Of a stretch of 64,000 nucleotides of DNA, positions 51,572 through 61,139 are shown in pieces. The notes beneath the pieces are model-generated. The model saw only the letters and a list, made by a program, of their open reading frames with translations, was not told the origin of the DNA and ran no database searches. This stretch comes from an uncultured Umboniibacter sp. (lineage in GTDB: Bacteria > Pseudomonadota > Gammaproteobacteria > Pseudomonadales > DSM-25080). Position numbers and translations under genes: made by a program. The stretch spans positions 62,001 to 126,000 of the forward strand of contig NZ_CANMGY010000001.1 of assembly GCF_947497555.1 (NCBI RefSeq), read 5' to 3'. The first letter of the stretch is position 1, and every line of letters starts with the position of its first letter.

Positions 51572-52736
51572 TGTTAATACCTGTTAGTGCAGCGTGATAA
51601 ATATTCAGCGCATCGGCCAATGTCACGTCTACTGGATTATTGATAAGAAGTCGTGTCTGTAACATCGCGTCTTCCGCCAACTGAGGGATATCCTCAGCGC
51701 TAATGCCCATGTCGCTCAACTTAGTTGGAATCCCTAGCGCTAGAATAAGCTGTTCCATTGAGCTAATGAAGTTAGCGCATGACGCCGCTGAATTCTCTCC
51801 AGGCTTGGCATCCGCTAAGCAATCGTTAAGCTCCGCATACCAATGCTCAGCGGCTTCAGCATTAAAGCGCAACACATGAGGAAGTACCAACGAGTTACAT
51901 AGGCCGTGGGGAATATGGAATCGCCCTCCAAGTGGATAGGCAAGTGCGTGAACCGCGGCAACGGGCGAGTTAGCAAACGCCTGACCAGCCAAGCAAGCTC
52001 CTAGCAACATATTCTGCCGGGCAACTAAGTTCCCACCGTTAAACGTGGCCTCATAGATGTTTGCCGACAATAGTCGTAATGCCTCGCGTGCCACCATATC
52101 TGAGTAGGGATTCTTTTTATGCACGCTGGTGAAAGCTTCAATGGCATGAACCATCGCGTCAATACCCGTTGCCGCTGTGACGTGTGCTGGTAAGCCAATA
52201 GTGAGATTGGCATCCAGCAGCGCCACATCCGGATACAACAGCTTGGATACCACACCAGACTTAGTCGTTTCACCGGTGGTAACAATGGCCACCGCCGTTG
52301 CCTCAGAACCCGTTCCGGCAGTAGTTGGAATCAATACCAATGGGAGACGCGGCCCTGTTGCATTATCAATGCCGTAGAGGTCGCTGAGTGATTGCTCTGA
52401 GTGCACCAATAGCGCCACCAGCTTCGCCGTATCGAGTGAGCTACCGCCACCAAAACCAACAATCCCGTCAGCGCCCGCTGCAATCGCGGCCTCTACTGCA
52501 GCCATAACTAGGTGATCAGGCGGATCAGCCACTACGTCACTGAAGACACCATAAGCCATCGCTTTTGCTGCCATCGATTCATCAAGCTGAGCTAACAGCC
52601 CTACGCTAACAATGCCTGGATCGGTAATGATGTAGGGTTTGTTAATGCCTAGATTGGCACAAATCTCAGGCAATCGCGCCAGCGAGCCCGGCTCGCTGAT
52701 AATCTGCTTAGTCGTAGTAAATTCAAACGCTGTCAT
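51564..52736 (-). CDS. iron-containing alcohol dehydrogenase
   Basis: A 390-residue type III (Fe-dependent) alcohol dehydrogenase. The nucleotide-binding GGGSSLDTAK and the metal-binding blocks ATGIDAMVHAIEAF and AAVHALAYPLGGRFHIPHGLCN are intact; the Asp and three His iron ligands are visible in these. It should interconvert an alcohol or hydroxy compound and its aldehyde or ketone with NAD(P). It is the first gene of a two-gene unit with the thioesterase and diverges from the TonB receptor. A palindrome upstream suggests shared regulation with the MaoC operon. Confidence 0.93.
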   Translation of the reverse strand: MTAFEFTTTKQIISEPGSLARLPEICANLGINKPYIITDPGIVSVGLLAQLDESMAAKAMAYGVFSDVVADPPDHLVMAAVEAAIAAGADGIVGFGGGSSLDTAKLVALLVHSEQSLSDLYGIDNATGPRLPLVLIPTTAGTGSEATAVAIVTTGETTKSGVVSKLLYPDVALLDANLTIGLPAHVTAATGIDAMVHAIEAFTSVHKKNPYSDMVAREALRLLSANIYEATFNGGNLVARQNMLLGACLAGQAFANSPVAAVHALAYPLGGRFHIPHGLCNSLVLPHVLRFNAEAAEHWYAELNDCLADAKPGENSAASCANFISSMEQLILALGIPTKLSDMGISAEDIPQLAEDAMLQTRLLINNPVDVTLADALNIYHAALTGINNG

Positions 52737-52794
52737 CGCCTATTGACCCCTCTAAATTGGACGAAAAAGGTTAACAACTGAAGTCATATCATCA

Positions 52795-52812
52795 TGTCGC
52801 TTAGGCGACTTG
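52795..52812. promoter_or_regulatory. palindromic operator, TGTCGCTTAGGCGA
   Basis: TGTCGCTTAGGCGACTTG contains the dyad TCGC-N4-GCGA; it lies between the divergent Fe-ADH and TonB-receptor genes, about 60 bases upstream of the ADH start. The same 14 bases occur, inverted, at 59463-59476 upstream of the MaoC operon. The remaining 52737-53151 interval carries no gene. Confidence 0.65.
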
Positions 52813-53151
52813 TCTAGTGTGTTTGCACCGTAAAGGGACACCTGTTCTCCGCCTCTGAAATGCACTAAGAATGAAACTCTACTAACTACATTGAGATTGT
52901 TTCAATAAATTTAGCCACGCTGTCGCTTTTGTGACAGGGTGACTAAGTTGCAAAAGCTACGATATGCTTATCTAGCGCACAAGACGCTAGTTGTTACGAT
53001 TTAATAACAATAACAAATGACGTAGATTCACCGGTTTAGTTTCACCTAATTTAGTCATGCCTACTACTTTTCGCGGATCCGTAGGTAGCACTGAGAGCCA
53101 TTAAAAATAGCCGAGTTTCTTCGCCTTAACTACCACATCTAGGGGTACGCT

Positions 53152-55593
53152 ATGGACAAGTCTAATACTTATAATCAATTCAACCGAGCTATTTTAGCAA
53201 CGGCAATTGGTGCAGCATTATCTTCAACAGCAGTCGCGCAGGAAACTGAAAGCGGTGCTCGTAATATCATGATGGAAGAAGTTGTGATTACCGCGCAAAA
53301 GCGCGAAGCATCACTCACTGATACGCCTATCGCTGTCACCGCCCTTGGCTCTGAGCAGATGCAAGGCCTCGGTATCAATACACCGCAAGACGTTGCTGCC
53401 TTCACGCCAAGCATGTCTTACCAGGAAGAAGCTGGTGGCGGTGAAGGTAATCGTATCTACCTTCGTGGTATTGGTCGTGAGACGAACTCCCTAGGCACAG
53501 AGCCTGGCGTTGGTATTTACAACAACGGCTTCTACACCACTGAATCATCAGTCCTTGCCTCTGCGCCAGATCGTGTAGAACGTATCGAGGTACTTCGCGG
53601 ACCTCAAGGCACTTTATACGGCCGCAACACCACCGGTGGCGCAATCAATGTTGTTGCCAAGCGTCCTGGTGAAGAATTCGACGCGGCTGTTCGCTTAGAA
53701 GCCGGCAGTTATAACAAACAGAAGGCTTCCTTTACCGCTAGCGGCCCAATGACCGATGACTTCGGCTTCTTGGTTCACTATAGTAAGAATACTCAAGATT
53801 CCTTCTACACAAACGTTTCTGGTGCCGACCCAATTGGCGCAGACGAAGAGTACTATGAGGCTCAACTTCAGTGGAATATCAGCGATAGCATTGATTGGAA
53901 TGTCCGCTACTTCGGCGGAAGCGTTGAAAACGAAACTTTGTCAATGCAGCTTCAGGACGAATATCGTAACCTAGCGAATGATCCGCTAGCCCCTCACCGC
54001 CTTGGTGCACTGATTGTAAACCCTGAGTTGTTTGCTCCCCTATCAAGCAACCCTTCGCAAGACGATCCGTTTACCATTAGCTCGGACTTCCAAGGTAAAG
54101 TCGCTATTGATGACCAGAACGCCTACCAGTCAACACTGACTATGGACTTTGAAGGCGTAACGGTAAAACTTCTAAACGGCTACCAAGAGTTCAGCTGGTA
54201 CAGCGAGAAGGATGAGGACGGCACCGCCAGCCTAATCTCGACCGTTGAAAAGATTGGTCAAAATGACAAGACTCAGCAACACGAGATTCAGTTCATCTCT
54301 AACGGCGAAGGTAGTGTTGAATGGGCTACCGGATTGTTCTACTTTAATTCGGAAAACAGTCAGCCTTATGCTCTTGCTGATGCCAACAACCCATACCTTA
54401 TTAATGCGTTAAACCCTGCTGCCGGTTATGCGCCAGTGGGCAACCCAGATGGGAACTTCTACTACCAGAACGGTGAGATTGAAACCACTTCGATGGCAGC
54501 CTACGGTCAATTAGACTGGCATGCGACTGACGCCTTAACCTTAACTGCTGGTCTTCGATACAGCAAAGATGAGAAAGTTGCCTCGGAACAGCAACAGGTG
54601 ATCTACGATTCAGGACTGTGTCACGGTTTTGTGGACGCGTTAATTCCGTCATTTGTTTTCGGTGGTAACCCATACGCTGATCCGTGCGCAAACGGCGCTA
54701 TCAGCCCAGCCATTCCTAACCGTATCGGCCTACTTGTAGGCGGCGGTTCTGCAGAACATGACGCAGAATGGGATGCTATTAACTGGCGCTTTAATGCAGC
54801 CTACGACCTAAGCGATAGCGCTATGGTCTACGGTTCGGTTTCAACAGGTTACAAGCCAGGCGGTTTCCGTCTTGGTGGTTTGCAAGACGACCCTACAACG
54901 CCAGAAAATGAAACCATTGTTGATAACGAAGAGCTTACTGCCTTCGAAGTTGGCTATAAGGCTCGCTGGGGAGAAAGCTTTGACATTAGCGCCGCCGCTT
55001 TCTATTACGACTACACGGACATGCAAGTTGAGCTATTCCAACTCAACCCTGCCACCGGTATCGTTGAAGATAAGTTAACCAACGCTTCTGATGCATCAAT
55101 CATGGGCCTTGAATTAGAAACTACTTGGGCGGCAACGGACAATCTAACGCTTCTTGCTAACTACTCGTATCTTGAGAGTGAAGTGGGTGATGAGCTGTAC
55201 ATTGACGTGAAAACCAACACGCAACGTGACGTTGGTGGCAACGAACTTAACCGCACGCCAAATAACAAAGCAACAATTGCTGGTTTCTATGTTCAACCGC
55301 TCAGCGCTGGTGACATCGTATTGAGTGCTAACTACGCTTATACTGGCAGCCAGTACGTGAGCATCTTCAATGATCCTAGCGAACAGGTTGAATCATACTC
55401 AACCGTATCGGCTCGCGTTGCTTGGCAGCCAGCCAGCGACGCTTACGAAGTCAGCCTATTTGGCGCTAACCTAACGGATACCGTTAGTTTCGCCAACGGC
55501 TTGGCGGTAAGTGGTGTTGATGATGGCGTACGTACCTACGGCCGTTCAATCGCTCCGCGTACCTACGGCCTAGAGCTAGCCATCTTCTTCTAA
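53152..55593 (+). CDS. TonB-dependent receptor
   Basis: An 813-residue outer-membrane receptor. A signal peptide (about 30 residues, ending TAVAQ) is followed by the TonB box MEEVVITAQKREAS, the plug domain (about 60-165; IRLRGIGRE-like motif, EVLRGPQGTLYGRNTTGGAINVV), and a large barrel ending in LELAIFF. This is the type of receptor used by marine bacteria for import of hydrophobic or large substrates; the substrate is not known, but its position next to the acyl-CoA catabolic genes suggests it brings in the compound they degrade. AGGGGTACGCT ribosome site. Confidence 0.93.
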   Translation: MDKSNTYNQFNRAILATAIGAALSSTAVAQETESGARNIMMEEVVITAQKREASLTDTPIAVTALGSEQMQGLGINTPQDVAAFTPSMSYQEEAGGGEGNRIYLRGIGRETNSLGTEPGVGIYNNGFYTTESSVLASAPDRVERIEVLRGPQGTLYGRNTTGGAINVVAKRPGEEFDAAVRLEAGSYNKQKASFTASGPMTDDFGFLVHYSKNTQDSFYTNVSGADPIGADEEYYEAQLQWNISDSIDWNVRYFGGSVENETLSMQLQDEYRNLANDPLAPHRLGALIVNPELFAPLSSNPSQDDPFTISSDFQGKVAIDDQNAYQSTLTMDFEGVTVKLLNGYQEFSWYSEKDEDGTASLISTVEKIGQNDKTQQHEIQFISNGEGSVEWATGLFYFNSENSQPYALADANNPYLINALNPAAGYAPVGNPDGNFYYQNGEIETTSMAAYGQLDWHATDALTLTAGLRYSKDEKVASEQQQVIYDSGLCHGFVDALIPSFVFGGNPYADPCANGAISPAIPNRIGLLVGGGSAEHDAEWDAINWRFNAAYDLSDSAMVYGSVSTGYKPGGFRLGGLQDDPTTPENETIVDNEELTAFEVGYKARWGESFDISAAAFYYDYTDMQVELFQLNPATGIVEDKLTNASDASIMGLELETTWAATDNLTLLANYSYLESEVGDELYIDVKTNTQRDVGGNELNRTPNNKATIAGFYVQPLSAGDIVLSANYAYTGSQYVSIFNDPSEQVESYSTVSARVAWQPASDAYEVSLFGANLTDTVSFANGLAVSGVDDGVRTYGRSIAPRTYGLELAIFF

Positions 55594-55614
55594 GAAAACT
55601 CGCTCTAGTAGAAC

Positions 55615-55646
55615 AAAAGGCCAATCAGAAATGATTGGCCTTTTTT
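55615..55646. terminator. bidirectional intrinsic terminator
   Basis: GGCCAATCA and TGATTGGCC (55619-55640) form a 9-bp stem around GAAA, with four A residues before it and six T residues after it, 22 bases after the TonB receptor stop codon. It can also stop the convergent quinone-oxidoreductase transcript. Confidence 0.9.
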
Positions 55647-55696
55647 GTATTGAGCTGTTTTAAGCTAACCCGACTTACGAAAGCGTAACATCCTAC

Positions 55697-56674
55697 CTAA
55701 GGCGTAATCACCACTTTACCCATTGCTTGGCGATTCACTAAAAGATTAAAGGCATCCACCGTATCGGCAAGACTATAGGTATTGGTCACTAACGGCGTTA
55801 ATTGACCCGCTTCAACCATCGCTAGGAGCTCGAGGTGATTTTGTTTTGCAGCGAGAGGATCTCTTCCTGCCCAAGCACCCCACCAAACACCCATTATTGA
55901 CGAGCCTTTTACTAAGGTCAGGTTAGCCGCAAATTCAGGAATATCCCCCGATGCAAAACCAATAACTAGATACCGTCCTTCCCACCCCGTGGAACGCAAT
56001 GCTTGCTGCGCTAAGTCTCCGCCTACCGGGTCGTAAACTACGTCCACACCCTTTCCAGCTGTAAGCGCTTTAACACTATCCTTGAGGTTCTCAGTAGCGT
56101 AATTAACAAGATGATCCGCACCAACCGATTTAGCAAAAGCGAGCTTCTCATCGGAGCTTGCGGCCGCAATGACAGTTGCGCCCATCGCCTTCGCTATTTC
56201 AATACAGGTCACGCCAACACCCCCAGCAGCTCCTAATACCAATACTGTCTCACCCGGTTGTAACTTGGCACGTTGCTTTAGCGCATAGTAGGACGTGGCG
56301 TAGGTGATGGTGAAGCCAGCAGCTTGCTCAAAGCTCATATTGCTAGCCATAGGTTGAACCTCAGTACTCGGCACCACGCAATATTCAGCGAATGCCCCAC
56401 CAAGAGGCGTCACAATGACACGATCGCCCACTGTCCAGTCGGTTACGCCCTCGCCAATCCCCGCGACGATCCCACTCGCTTCGCCGCCTGGTATATAAGG
56501 TGTGGGCGGTTTAATTTGATATTTACCCTGAACCACTAGGGTGTCGGGATAATTGACTCCCGCCGCCTTAATCTCAACCAGAACTTCACCCTTGCCGACA
56601 TGCGGTGTATCAACCTCTTCTAACTTCAGGTTTTCAATCGGGCCAAGTTCATTACATACAATCGCTTTCATCAT
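55697..56674 (-). CDS. NADPH:quinone oxidoreductase-like (zeta-crystallin family)
   Basis: A 325-residue medium-chain dehydrogenase/reductase. GroES-like domain at the N-terminus (AAGVNYPDTLVVQGKY, IPGGEASGIVAGIG) and the nucleotide-binding fold with LGAAGGVGVTCIEIAKAMG. The catalytic zinc ligands of true alcohol dehydrogenases are absent, as in quinone oxidoreductases and enoyl reductases. A terminator between it and the thiolase gene shows it is a separate transcript. The substrate is unknown; it may reduce an enone or enoyl intermediate of the pathway. Confidence 0.87.
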   Translation of the reverse strand: MMKAIVCNELGPIENLKLEEVDTPHVGKGEVLVEIKAAGVNYPDTLVVQGKYQIKPPTPYIPGGEASGIVAGIGEGVTDWTVGDRVIVTPLGGAFAEYCVVPSTEVQPMASNMSFEQAAGFTITYATSYYALKQRAKLQPGETVLVLGAAGGVGVTCIEIAKAMGATVIAAASSDEKLAFAKSVGADHLVNYATENLKDSVKALTAGKGVDVVYDPVGGDLAQQALRSTGWEGRYLVIGFASGDIPEFAANLTLVKGSSIMGVWWGAWAGRDPLAAKQNHLELLAMVEAGQLTPLVTNTYSLADTVDAFNLLVNRQAMGKVVITP

Positions 56675-56715
56675 TATTTACCTCGTTATTATTGTAATTC
56701 CTGGTAGCAAATACG

Positions 56716-56742
56716 AAAAAAGGCGCCTATCGGCGCCTTTTT
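56716..56742. terminator. bidirectional terminator after thiolase operon
   Basis: A perfect GGCGCC/GGCGCC stem with TATC loop (56722-56737), flanked by six A residues on one side and five T on the other. It ends the minus-strand MaoC-SDR-thiolase transcript, 18 bases after the thiolase gene. Confidence 0.87.
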
Positions 56743-56760
56743 CAAACCAAATAGATCGGT

Positions 56761-57939
56761 TTATAGTACTTCAAATAAGCCTGCTGCGCCCATACCACCA
56801 CCAACACACATGGTGATGACAACGTATTTAGCTCCGCGACGCTTGCCTTCAATTAGCGAGTGACCCACCATACGAGCACCACTCATACCGTATGGGTGTC
56901 CGATTGAGATAGCGCCGCCGTTGACGTTCAGCTTCTCCATTGGAATACCTAGCTTGTCAGCACAGTACAGAACCTGTACAGCAAAAGCTTCGTTCAGTTC
57001 GAACAAGCCGATATCATCCACAGTCAGACCATGCTGCTTAAGTAGCTTAGGAACAGCAAATACTGGACCGATACCCATCTCGTCTGGCTCACAACCCGCT
57101 ACCGTCATACCAACGTAACGGCCTAGCGGAGTTAGACCACGTTGCTCAACCAACTTAGCTTCCATCAATACTGACGCCGAAGCGCCGTCAGACAACTGAC
57201 TGGCGTTACCCGCAGTGATCACACCACCATCAAGCACGGTACGAAGTGTTGAAAGGCCTTCTAGCGTGGTAGCGCGTAGACCTTCATCGGCTGCACAGGT
57301 GACTTCGTGGTAGCTAACTTCTTTAGTTTCGCGATCCATGACAGCTTTAGTGGTTGTCATTGCTGCGATTTCATCCGCATAGGCACCCGCTTCATAGGCC
57401 GCTGCAGTGCGCTGTTGGCTCAACAAACCGTATTCGTCTTGGCGCTCGCGTGAAATGCCGTAGCGCTGAGACACAATTTCAGCAGTCTGCAACATAGGCA
57501 TGTAGATATCTTTATGCATCGCAACCAGATTCTTATCTACAGCCATATGCGTGTTAACGTGCTCGTTCTGAACCAAGGAGATTGACTCAAGGCCGGCACC
57601 AATGGTGACATCCATGCCGTCATGAATAATCTGCTTAGCTGCCGTAGCAATAGACATTAAACCAGAAGAACACTGACGGTCTAAAGACATACCACTTACC
57701 GAGGTAGGGAGTCCGCCAGCCAACGCAGCTAAGCGACCGATATTTAAACCAGTTGTACCCTGCTGCATTGCACAACCCATGATGACGTCTTCAACTTCAG
57801 CACCATCAATACCAGCTCGCTCTACCGCATGCTTAATTGCGTGGCCGCCTAGTGTTGGCGCAGTCGTCATGTTGAACGCACCGCGGTACGCTTTACCAAT
57901 CGGCGTACGTGCCGTTGAAACAATTAGTGCATCTCTCAT
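56761..57939 (-). CDS. acetyl-CoA acyltransferase (thiolase)
   Basis: A 392-residue degradative thiolase. The nucleophilic Cys is in [14 protein letters not shown], the NEAFA motif in [16 protein letters not shown] in [16 protein letters not shown], and the second Cys in [14 protein letters not shown]. It cleaves 3-ketoacyl-CoA with CoA to acetyl-CoA and a shortened acyl-CoA. The motifs and length fit FadA/FadI-like enzymes. It closes an operon with the SDR and MaoC genes (gaps 12 and 31 bases). Confidence 0.95.
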   Translation of the reverse strand: MRDALIVSTARTPIGKAYRGAFNMTTAPTLGGHAIKHAVERAGIDGAEVEDVIMGCAMQQGTTGLNIGRLAALAGGLPTSVSGMSLDRQCSSGLMSIATAAKQIIHDGMDVTIGAGLESISLVQNEHVNTHMAVDKNLVAMHKDIYMPMLQTAEIVSQRYGISRERQDEYGLLSQQRTAAAYEAGAYADEIAAMTTTKAVMDRETKEVSYHEVTCAADEGLRATTLEGLSTLRTVLDGGVITAGNASQLSDGASASVLMEAKLVEQRGLTPLGRYVGMTVAGCEPDEMGIGPVFAVPKLLKQHGLTVDDIGLFELNEAFAVQVLYCADKLGIPMEKLNVNGGAISIGHPYGMSGARMVGHSLIEGKRRGAKYVVITMCVGGGMGAAGLFEVL

Positions 57940-57951
57940 GATCGTCTCCTA

Positions 57952-58875
57952 TTAACCTAGCTCAATGCCAAGGCTCTTTGCCGCTTTGGCAACGAATTTG
58001 TTAGTTTGCATCCAGCCCGCTTTCAGTTCTTGCTGATTGCTAGCATCGTCAATTTTTTCCCAGTTAGCCAAAACGTTTTCTGGTGTTTGCTCTTCTGGAG
58101 TCAGGTAGATACCGTCGGTTTCGTATACAACGGTACGTGCGTAGCCACCCGCTCCCGCGCAGAGAATACTGCGGTTAGGGCCATCTTCAGCGACTAGCGC
58201 AACCAAACCAGCGGTTACTGATTCAGGCGTCATGAGATCGAGTACACGCTGATCGGGAATAATATCTTCGGTCATACGTGTTGCAGCAGTTGGCGCCAGG
58301 CAGTTGGTCTTGATGCCGTACTTTTCACCTTCGATACAAAGCGTATTCATGAAACCAACGACGGCCATTTTAGCAGCACCGTAGTTAGTCTGGCCGAAGT
58401 TGCCGTAAAGGCCAGAAGACGACGAAGTCATGACGATTCGACCGTAGTTTTGCGCCTTCATGATGTCCCAAACAGCCTTGGTGCAGTTTGCAGCGCCCAT
58501 CAGGTGTACGTCTACGACAAGGTCAAAGTCTTCAATCGGCATCTTGCCGAATGACTTATCGCGAAGGATACCGGCGTTGTTCACTAGGATATCAATTCGA
58601 CCCCACTTCGCCATAACCTGTTCGACCATTGCTTGGACTTCATCAAACTTAGCAACGTTAGCGCCGTTAGCCATTGCTTCGCCACCAGCGGCTTCGATTT
58701 CAGCCACTACAGCAAGTGCTGCATCAGAAGAAGCACCACTTCCGTCGCGTGCGCCACCTAGGTCATTAATTACAACCTTTGCGCCACGAGCAGCTAATGC
58801 CAACGCGTGACAACGACCTAAACCGTTACCCGCACCCGTTACAATGGCCACTTGGCCGTCGAATCGAATTGTCAT
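57952..58875 (-). CDS. SDR, MFE2-like (R)-3-hydroxyacyl-CoA dehydrogenase candidate
   Basis: A 307-residue classical short-chain dehydrogenase with VTGAGNGLGRCHALALA, LVNNAG, the Ser in VMTSSSSGLYG, YGAAK catalytic motif and a C-terminal extension of about 50 residues. The pattern, with GARDGSGASSDAALAVV and YGKTNCLAP-like features, resembles the dehydrogenase part of peroxisomal multifunctional enzyme 2 (HSD17B4), which oxidises (R)-3-hydroxyacyl-CoA. The adjacent MaoC hydratase would provide that isomer. ATG at 58875 has AAGGA eight bases upstream. Confidence 0.85.
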   Translation of the reverse strand: MTIRFDGQVAIVTGAGNGLGRCHALALAARGAKVVINDLGGARDGSGASSDAALAVVAEIEAAGGEAMANGANVAKFDEVQAMVEQVMAKWGRIDILVNNAGILRDKSFGKMPIEDFDLVVDVHLMGAANCTKAVWDIMKAQNYGRIVMTSSSSGLYGNFGQTNYGAAKMAVVGFMNTLCIEGEKYGIKTNCLAPTAATRMTEDIIPDQRVLDLMTPESVTAGLVALVAEDGPNRSILCAGAGGYARTVVYETDGIYLTPEEQTPENVLANWEKIDDASNQQELKAGWMQTNKFVAKAAKSLGIELG

Positions 58876-58906
58876 ATTCATTATCCTTAAGTCAAAAATA
58901 GTGGAA

Positions 58907-59377
58907 TTACTTGGCTGTCTCTACGATGGTCATCGTCAGCCATTCAGCTTTTAGCGCTGGGCGCTCTTCGCCTTCAATTTCTACAGTCACGTCCCAGGTA
59001 TACAAAAATTGTCCCGGACGCTTCTCAACAACATTCGCCAACACCGTACGACCACGAACTCGGCTACCCACTTTAACGGGCGAGAGGAAACGTACCTTCT
59101 CGAAACCGTAATTCAAACCCATCACCATACCTTCAAGAAGAATCCCTGTTTGGTAAGAGATAGCTGAAAGTAGCGAGAGTGATAAAAAACCATGCGCAAT
59201 CGTGCCCCCAAATGGGGTCTTGGCAGCAGCCTCTGGGTCAACATGAATGAATTGATGATCATGTGTCGCATCAGCAAATTGATCAATTTGCTCCTGAGTC
59301 ACAGTTATCCATTCGGAAACGCCAGTTTCTTTACCTACGTACTCTGATAGTTTGCTGGGGTGGATTGTAATGGTCAT
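58907..59377 (-). CDS. MaoC family enoyl-CoA hydratase
   Basis: A 156-residue hotdog-fold hydratase. The hydratase-2 motif with catalytic Asp/His is visible in DATHDHQFIHVDPEAAAKTPFGGTIAHGFLSLSLL. Such enzymes hydrate trans-2-enoyl-CoA to the (R)-3-hydroxyacyl-CoA. It is the first gene of an operon continuing with the SDR and thiolase, giving a short (R)-specific beta-oxidation module. AAGGAAACAGT ribosome site. Confidence 0.92.
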   Translation of the reverse strand: MTITIHPSKLSEYVGKETGVSEWITVTQEQIDQFADATHDHQFIHVDPEAAAKTPFGGTIAHGFLSLSLLSAISYQTGILLEGMVMGLNYGFEKVRFLSPVKVGSRVRGRTVLANVVEKRPGQFLYTWDVTVEIEGEERPALKAEWLTMTIVETAK

Positions 59378-59462
59378 ACTGTTTCCTTGTTGTCGACGCA
59401 GTGATTCACTGAACCGATTTTAATAGCTTTGAGAGACTAACCCAAATTTCGCACTGCTTATA

Positions 59463-59476
59463 TCGCCTAAGCGACA
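59463..59476. promoter_or_regulatory. second copy of the TGTCGCTTAGGCGA operator
   Basis: TCGCCTAAGCGACA is the exact reverse complement of the 14-bp motif at 52795-52808. It lies about 90 bases upstream of the MaoC gene, in the 139-base gap before the end of the acyl-CoA dehydrogenase gene. This position fits a regulator controlling the MaoC operon. Confidence 0.62.
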
Positions 59477-59516
59477 CGAAAATTCACTGCTATCGAATTC
59501 CGCTTAACGCGTTGAC

Positions 59517-60746
59517 CTAGGACTTTCGCTGGTACTTTTTCAACTCGGCACGACCTACTACTAAGCGATGAACTTCGTCGGGGCCATCGGCCAAGCGCAA
59601 AGTCCGCGCGTGGTGATACATCCCAGCTAAACGGAAGTCCTGGGATATTCCCGCCGCGCCATACATTTGAATCGCCTCGTCGATGATACGACAAGCAATG
59701 ATCGGCGCGACGACCTTAATCTTATGAATCTCAATACGAGCATCCTTCATATCCATCGTATCCATAGCATGAGCAGCCTTTAGCGTTAACAGCCTAGCCT
59801 GATCGATATCCATACGCGCATTAGCAATAATATCGATATTACCGCCTAAGAATGCCAGTGGCTTGCCAAAAGCTTCTCGCGATAGCGCGCGAGTACACAG
59901 CATCTCTAATGCTTGCTCAGCCATACCAATAGCTCGCATACAGTGATGGATTCGTCCCGGCCCTAATCGACCCTGAGAGATTTCGAAGCCCCTGCCCTCA
60001 CCAAGAATAATGTTCTGAGTGGGAACACGGACATTAGTAAAGCGAATATGCATATGTCCGTGCGGCGCATCGTCATCAGAGAACACCTTCATCGGGCGAA
60101 CAACTTCCACTCCCGCTGCATCCATCGGCACGAGAATCTGCGATTGTTGGAGATGACGATTTGGATTATTAGGATCCGTCTTCACCATCACGATCATTAC
60201 CTTACAGCGAGGATCACCGGCCCCCGAGATATAGAACTTCTCACCATTGATTACCCACTCATCGCCATCGCGCTCTGCAATGGTGGAAATATTGGTCGCA
60301 TCAGAAGAAGCCACTTCTGGCTCGGTCATCGCAAACGCTGAGCGGATTGTGCCTGCCATAAGCGGCTCCAACCAAGTCTTCTGTTGGGCGGGCGTACCAT
60401 ATTTATGCAGCACTTCCATATTCCCGGTATCGGGTGCATTGCAATTAAACACTTCGGCCGCGAGGGTACATTTACCCATTTCCTCAGCTAAATAAGCATA
60501 TTCGACATTGGTCAGACCAGGACCGTGCTCACTGTTAGTGAGGAAGAAATTCCACAAACCTTTACGACGCGCCTTGTCCTTGAGAGTTTCCAAGATTTCG
60601 GTCATTCGCGGGGTATGTTCCCAACGCGACGAAGCATTATCCAACTCCTGCCAAAATTCAGCATCAAGCGGCATGATTTCCTGCTGAATGAAGTCTCTAA
60701 CTTCATCTAATATGGGCTGCAGCTTGCTAGTGATTCCTAGATCCAT
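59517..60746 (-). CDS. acyl-CoA dehydrogenase, ACAD10/11-like
   Basis: A 409-residue flavoenzyme. Helical N-terminus, then AFAMTEPEVASSDATNIS and the beta domain (WVINGEKFYISGAG), then the C-terminal helices with REAFGKPLAF and LRLADGPDEVHRLVVGR. The catalytic-base region DGPDEVH, with Asp in place of the usual Glu context, is characteristic of the ACAD10/ACAD11 branch, whose members handle longer or modified acyl-CoAs, including 4-hydroxyacids. It should introduce the 2,3 double bond before MaoC hydration. Own ribosome site AGAGGAATACACC. Confidence 0.92.
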   Translation of the reverse strand: MDLGITSKLQPILDEVRDFIQQEIMPLDAEFWQELDNASSRWEHTPRMTEILETLKDKARRKGLWNFFLTNSEHGPGLTNVEYAYLAEEMGKCTLAAEVFNCNAPDTGNMEVLHKYGTPAQQKTWLEPLMAGTIRSAFAMTEPEVASSDATNISTIAERDGDEWVINGEKFYISGAGDPRCKVMIVMVKTDPNNPNRHLQQSQILVPMDAAGVEVVRPMKVFSDDDAPHGHMHIRFTNVRVPTQNIILGEGRGFEISQGRLGPGRIHHCMRAIGMAEQALEMLCTRALSREAFGKPLAFLGGNIDIIANARMDIDQARLLTLKAAHAMDTMDMKDARIEIHKIKVVAPIIACRIIDEAIQMYGAAGISQDFRLAGMYHHARTLRLADGPDEVHRLVVGRAELKKYQRKS

Positions 60747-61139
60747 GGTGTATTCCTCTATGTTTTTTATAGTTAAATTGCGTCTCAGGGCACCAACTCG
60801 GCTTTGTTAGCATCAAAGGGTGAACACTGCAGCAAACTCGTTTCCAAGTAACAGATTATTCTTGCACAATTAACAGCCTTTGTTAGTTAGCTGTTCTACT
60901 AACGACGGATAAATAATATTTCCGCCATAATAGCGGCAATTTACTCGAAGCAGCACTGTGGTTTCTATCGATTGCAGCCATCACTGACCTAGCGAGGATT
61001 AGATTACCAGTCAACTATGATGTAGGCTTTCCTCTTGAAATCTATGTCCCGCAAGCGACATTCGCAGATACCTGAATACGCTAGCCTGTGCAGTAATAAA
61101 ATCTCCGCTATAATGCTGTTCAATAACAAGGTGGAACCT
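60747..61139. other. divergent promoter region
   Basis: This 393-base gap separates the acyl-CoA dehydrogenase and the divergent hydrolase genes. A good -10 TATAAT lies at 61111-61116, about 25 bases before the chosen hydrolase start. Inverted repeats AACAGC/GCTGTT (60872-60895) and TTAGT/ACTAA (60883-60902) are visible. No RNA gene or reliable small frame is present. Confidence 0.5.

Noticed and set aside
53036-53055. TTAGTTTCACCTAATTTAGT, resembling the hppD operator, upstream of the TonB receptor
   Set aside because: Only the left half matches; the right half lacks the TGwAACTAA arm, so it is most likely chance.
53402-53644. Open frames antisense to the TonB receptor and many similar frames opposite long genes
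   Set aside because: They mirror the codon structure of the sense gene, lack ribosome sites and have no recognisable domains.
60883-60902. TTAGT-N10-ACTAA palindrome in the divergent promoter upstream of the hydrolase
   Set aside because: It shares only the outer five bases with the hppD operators and there is one copy; not enough to call an operator.
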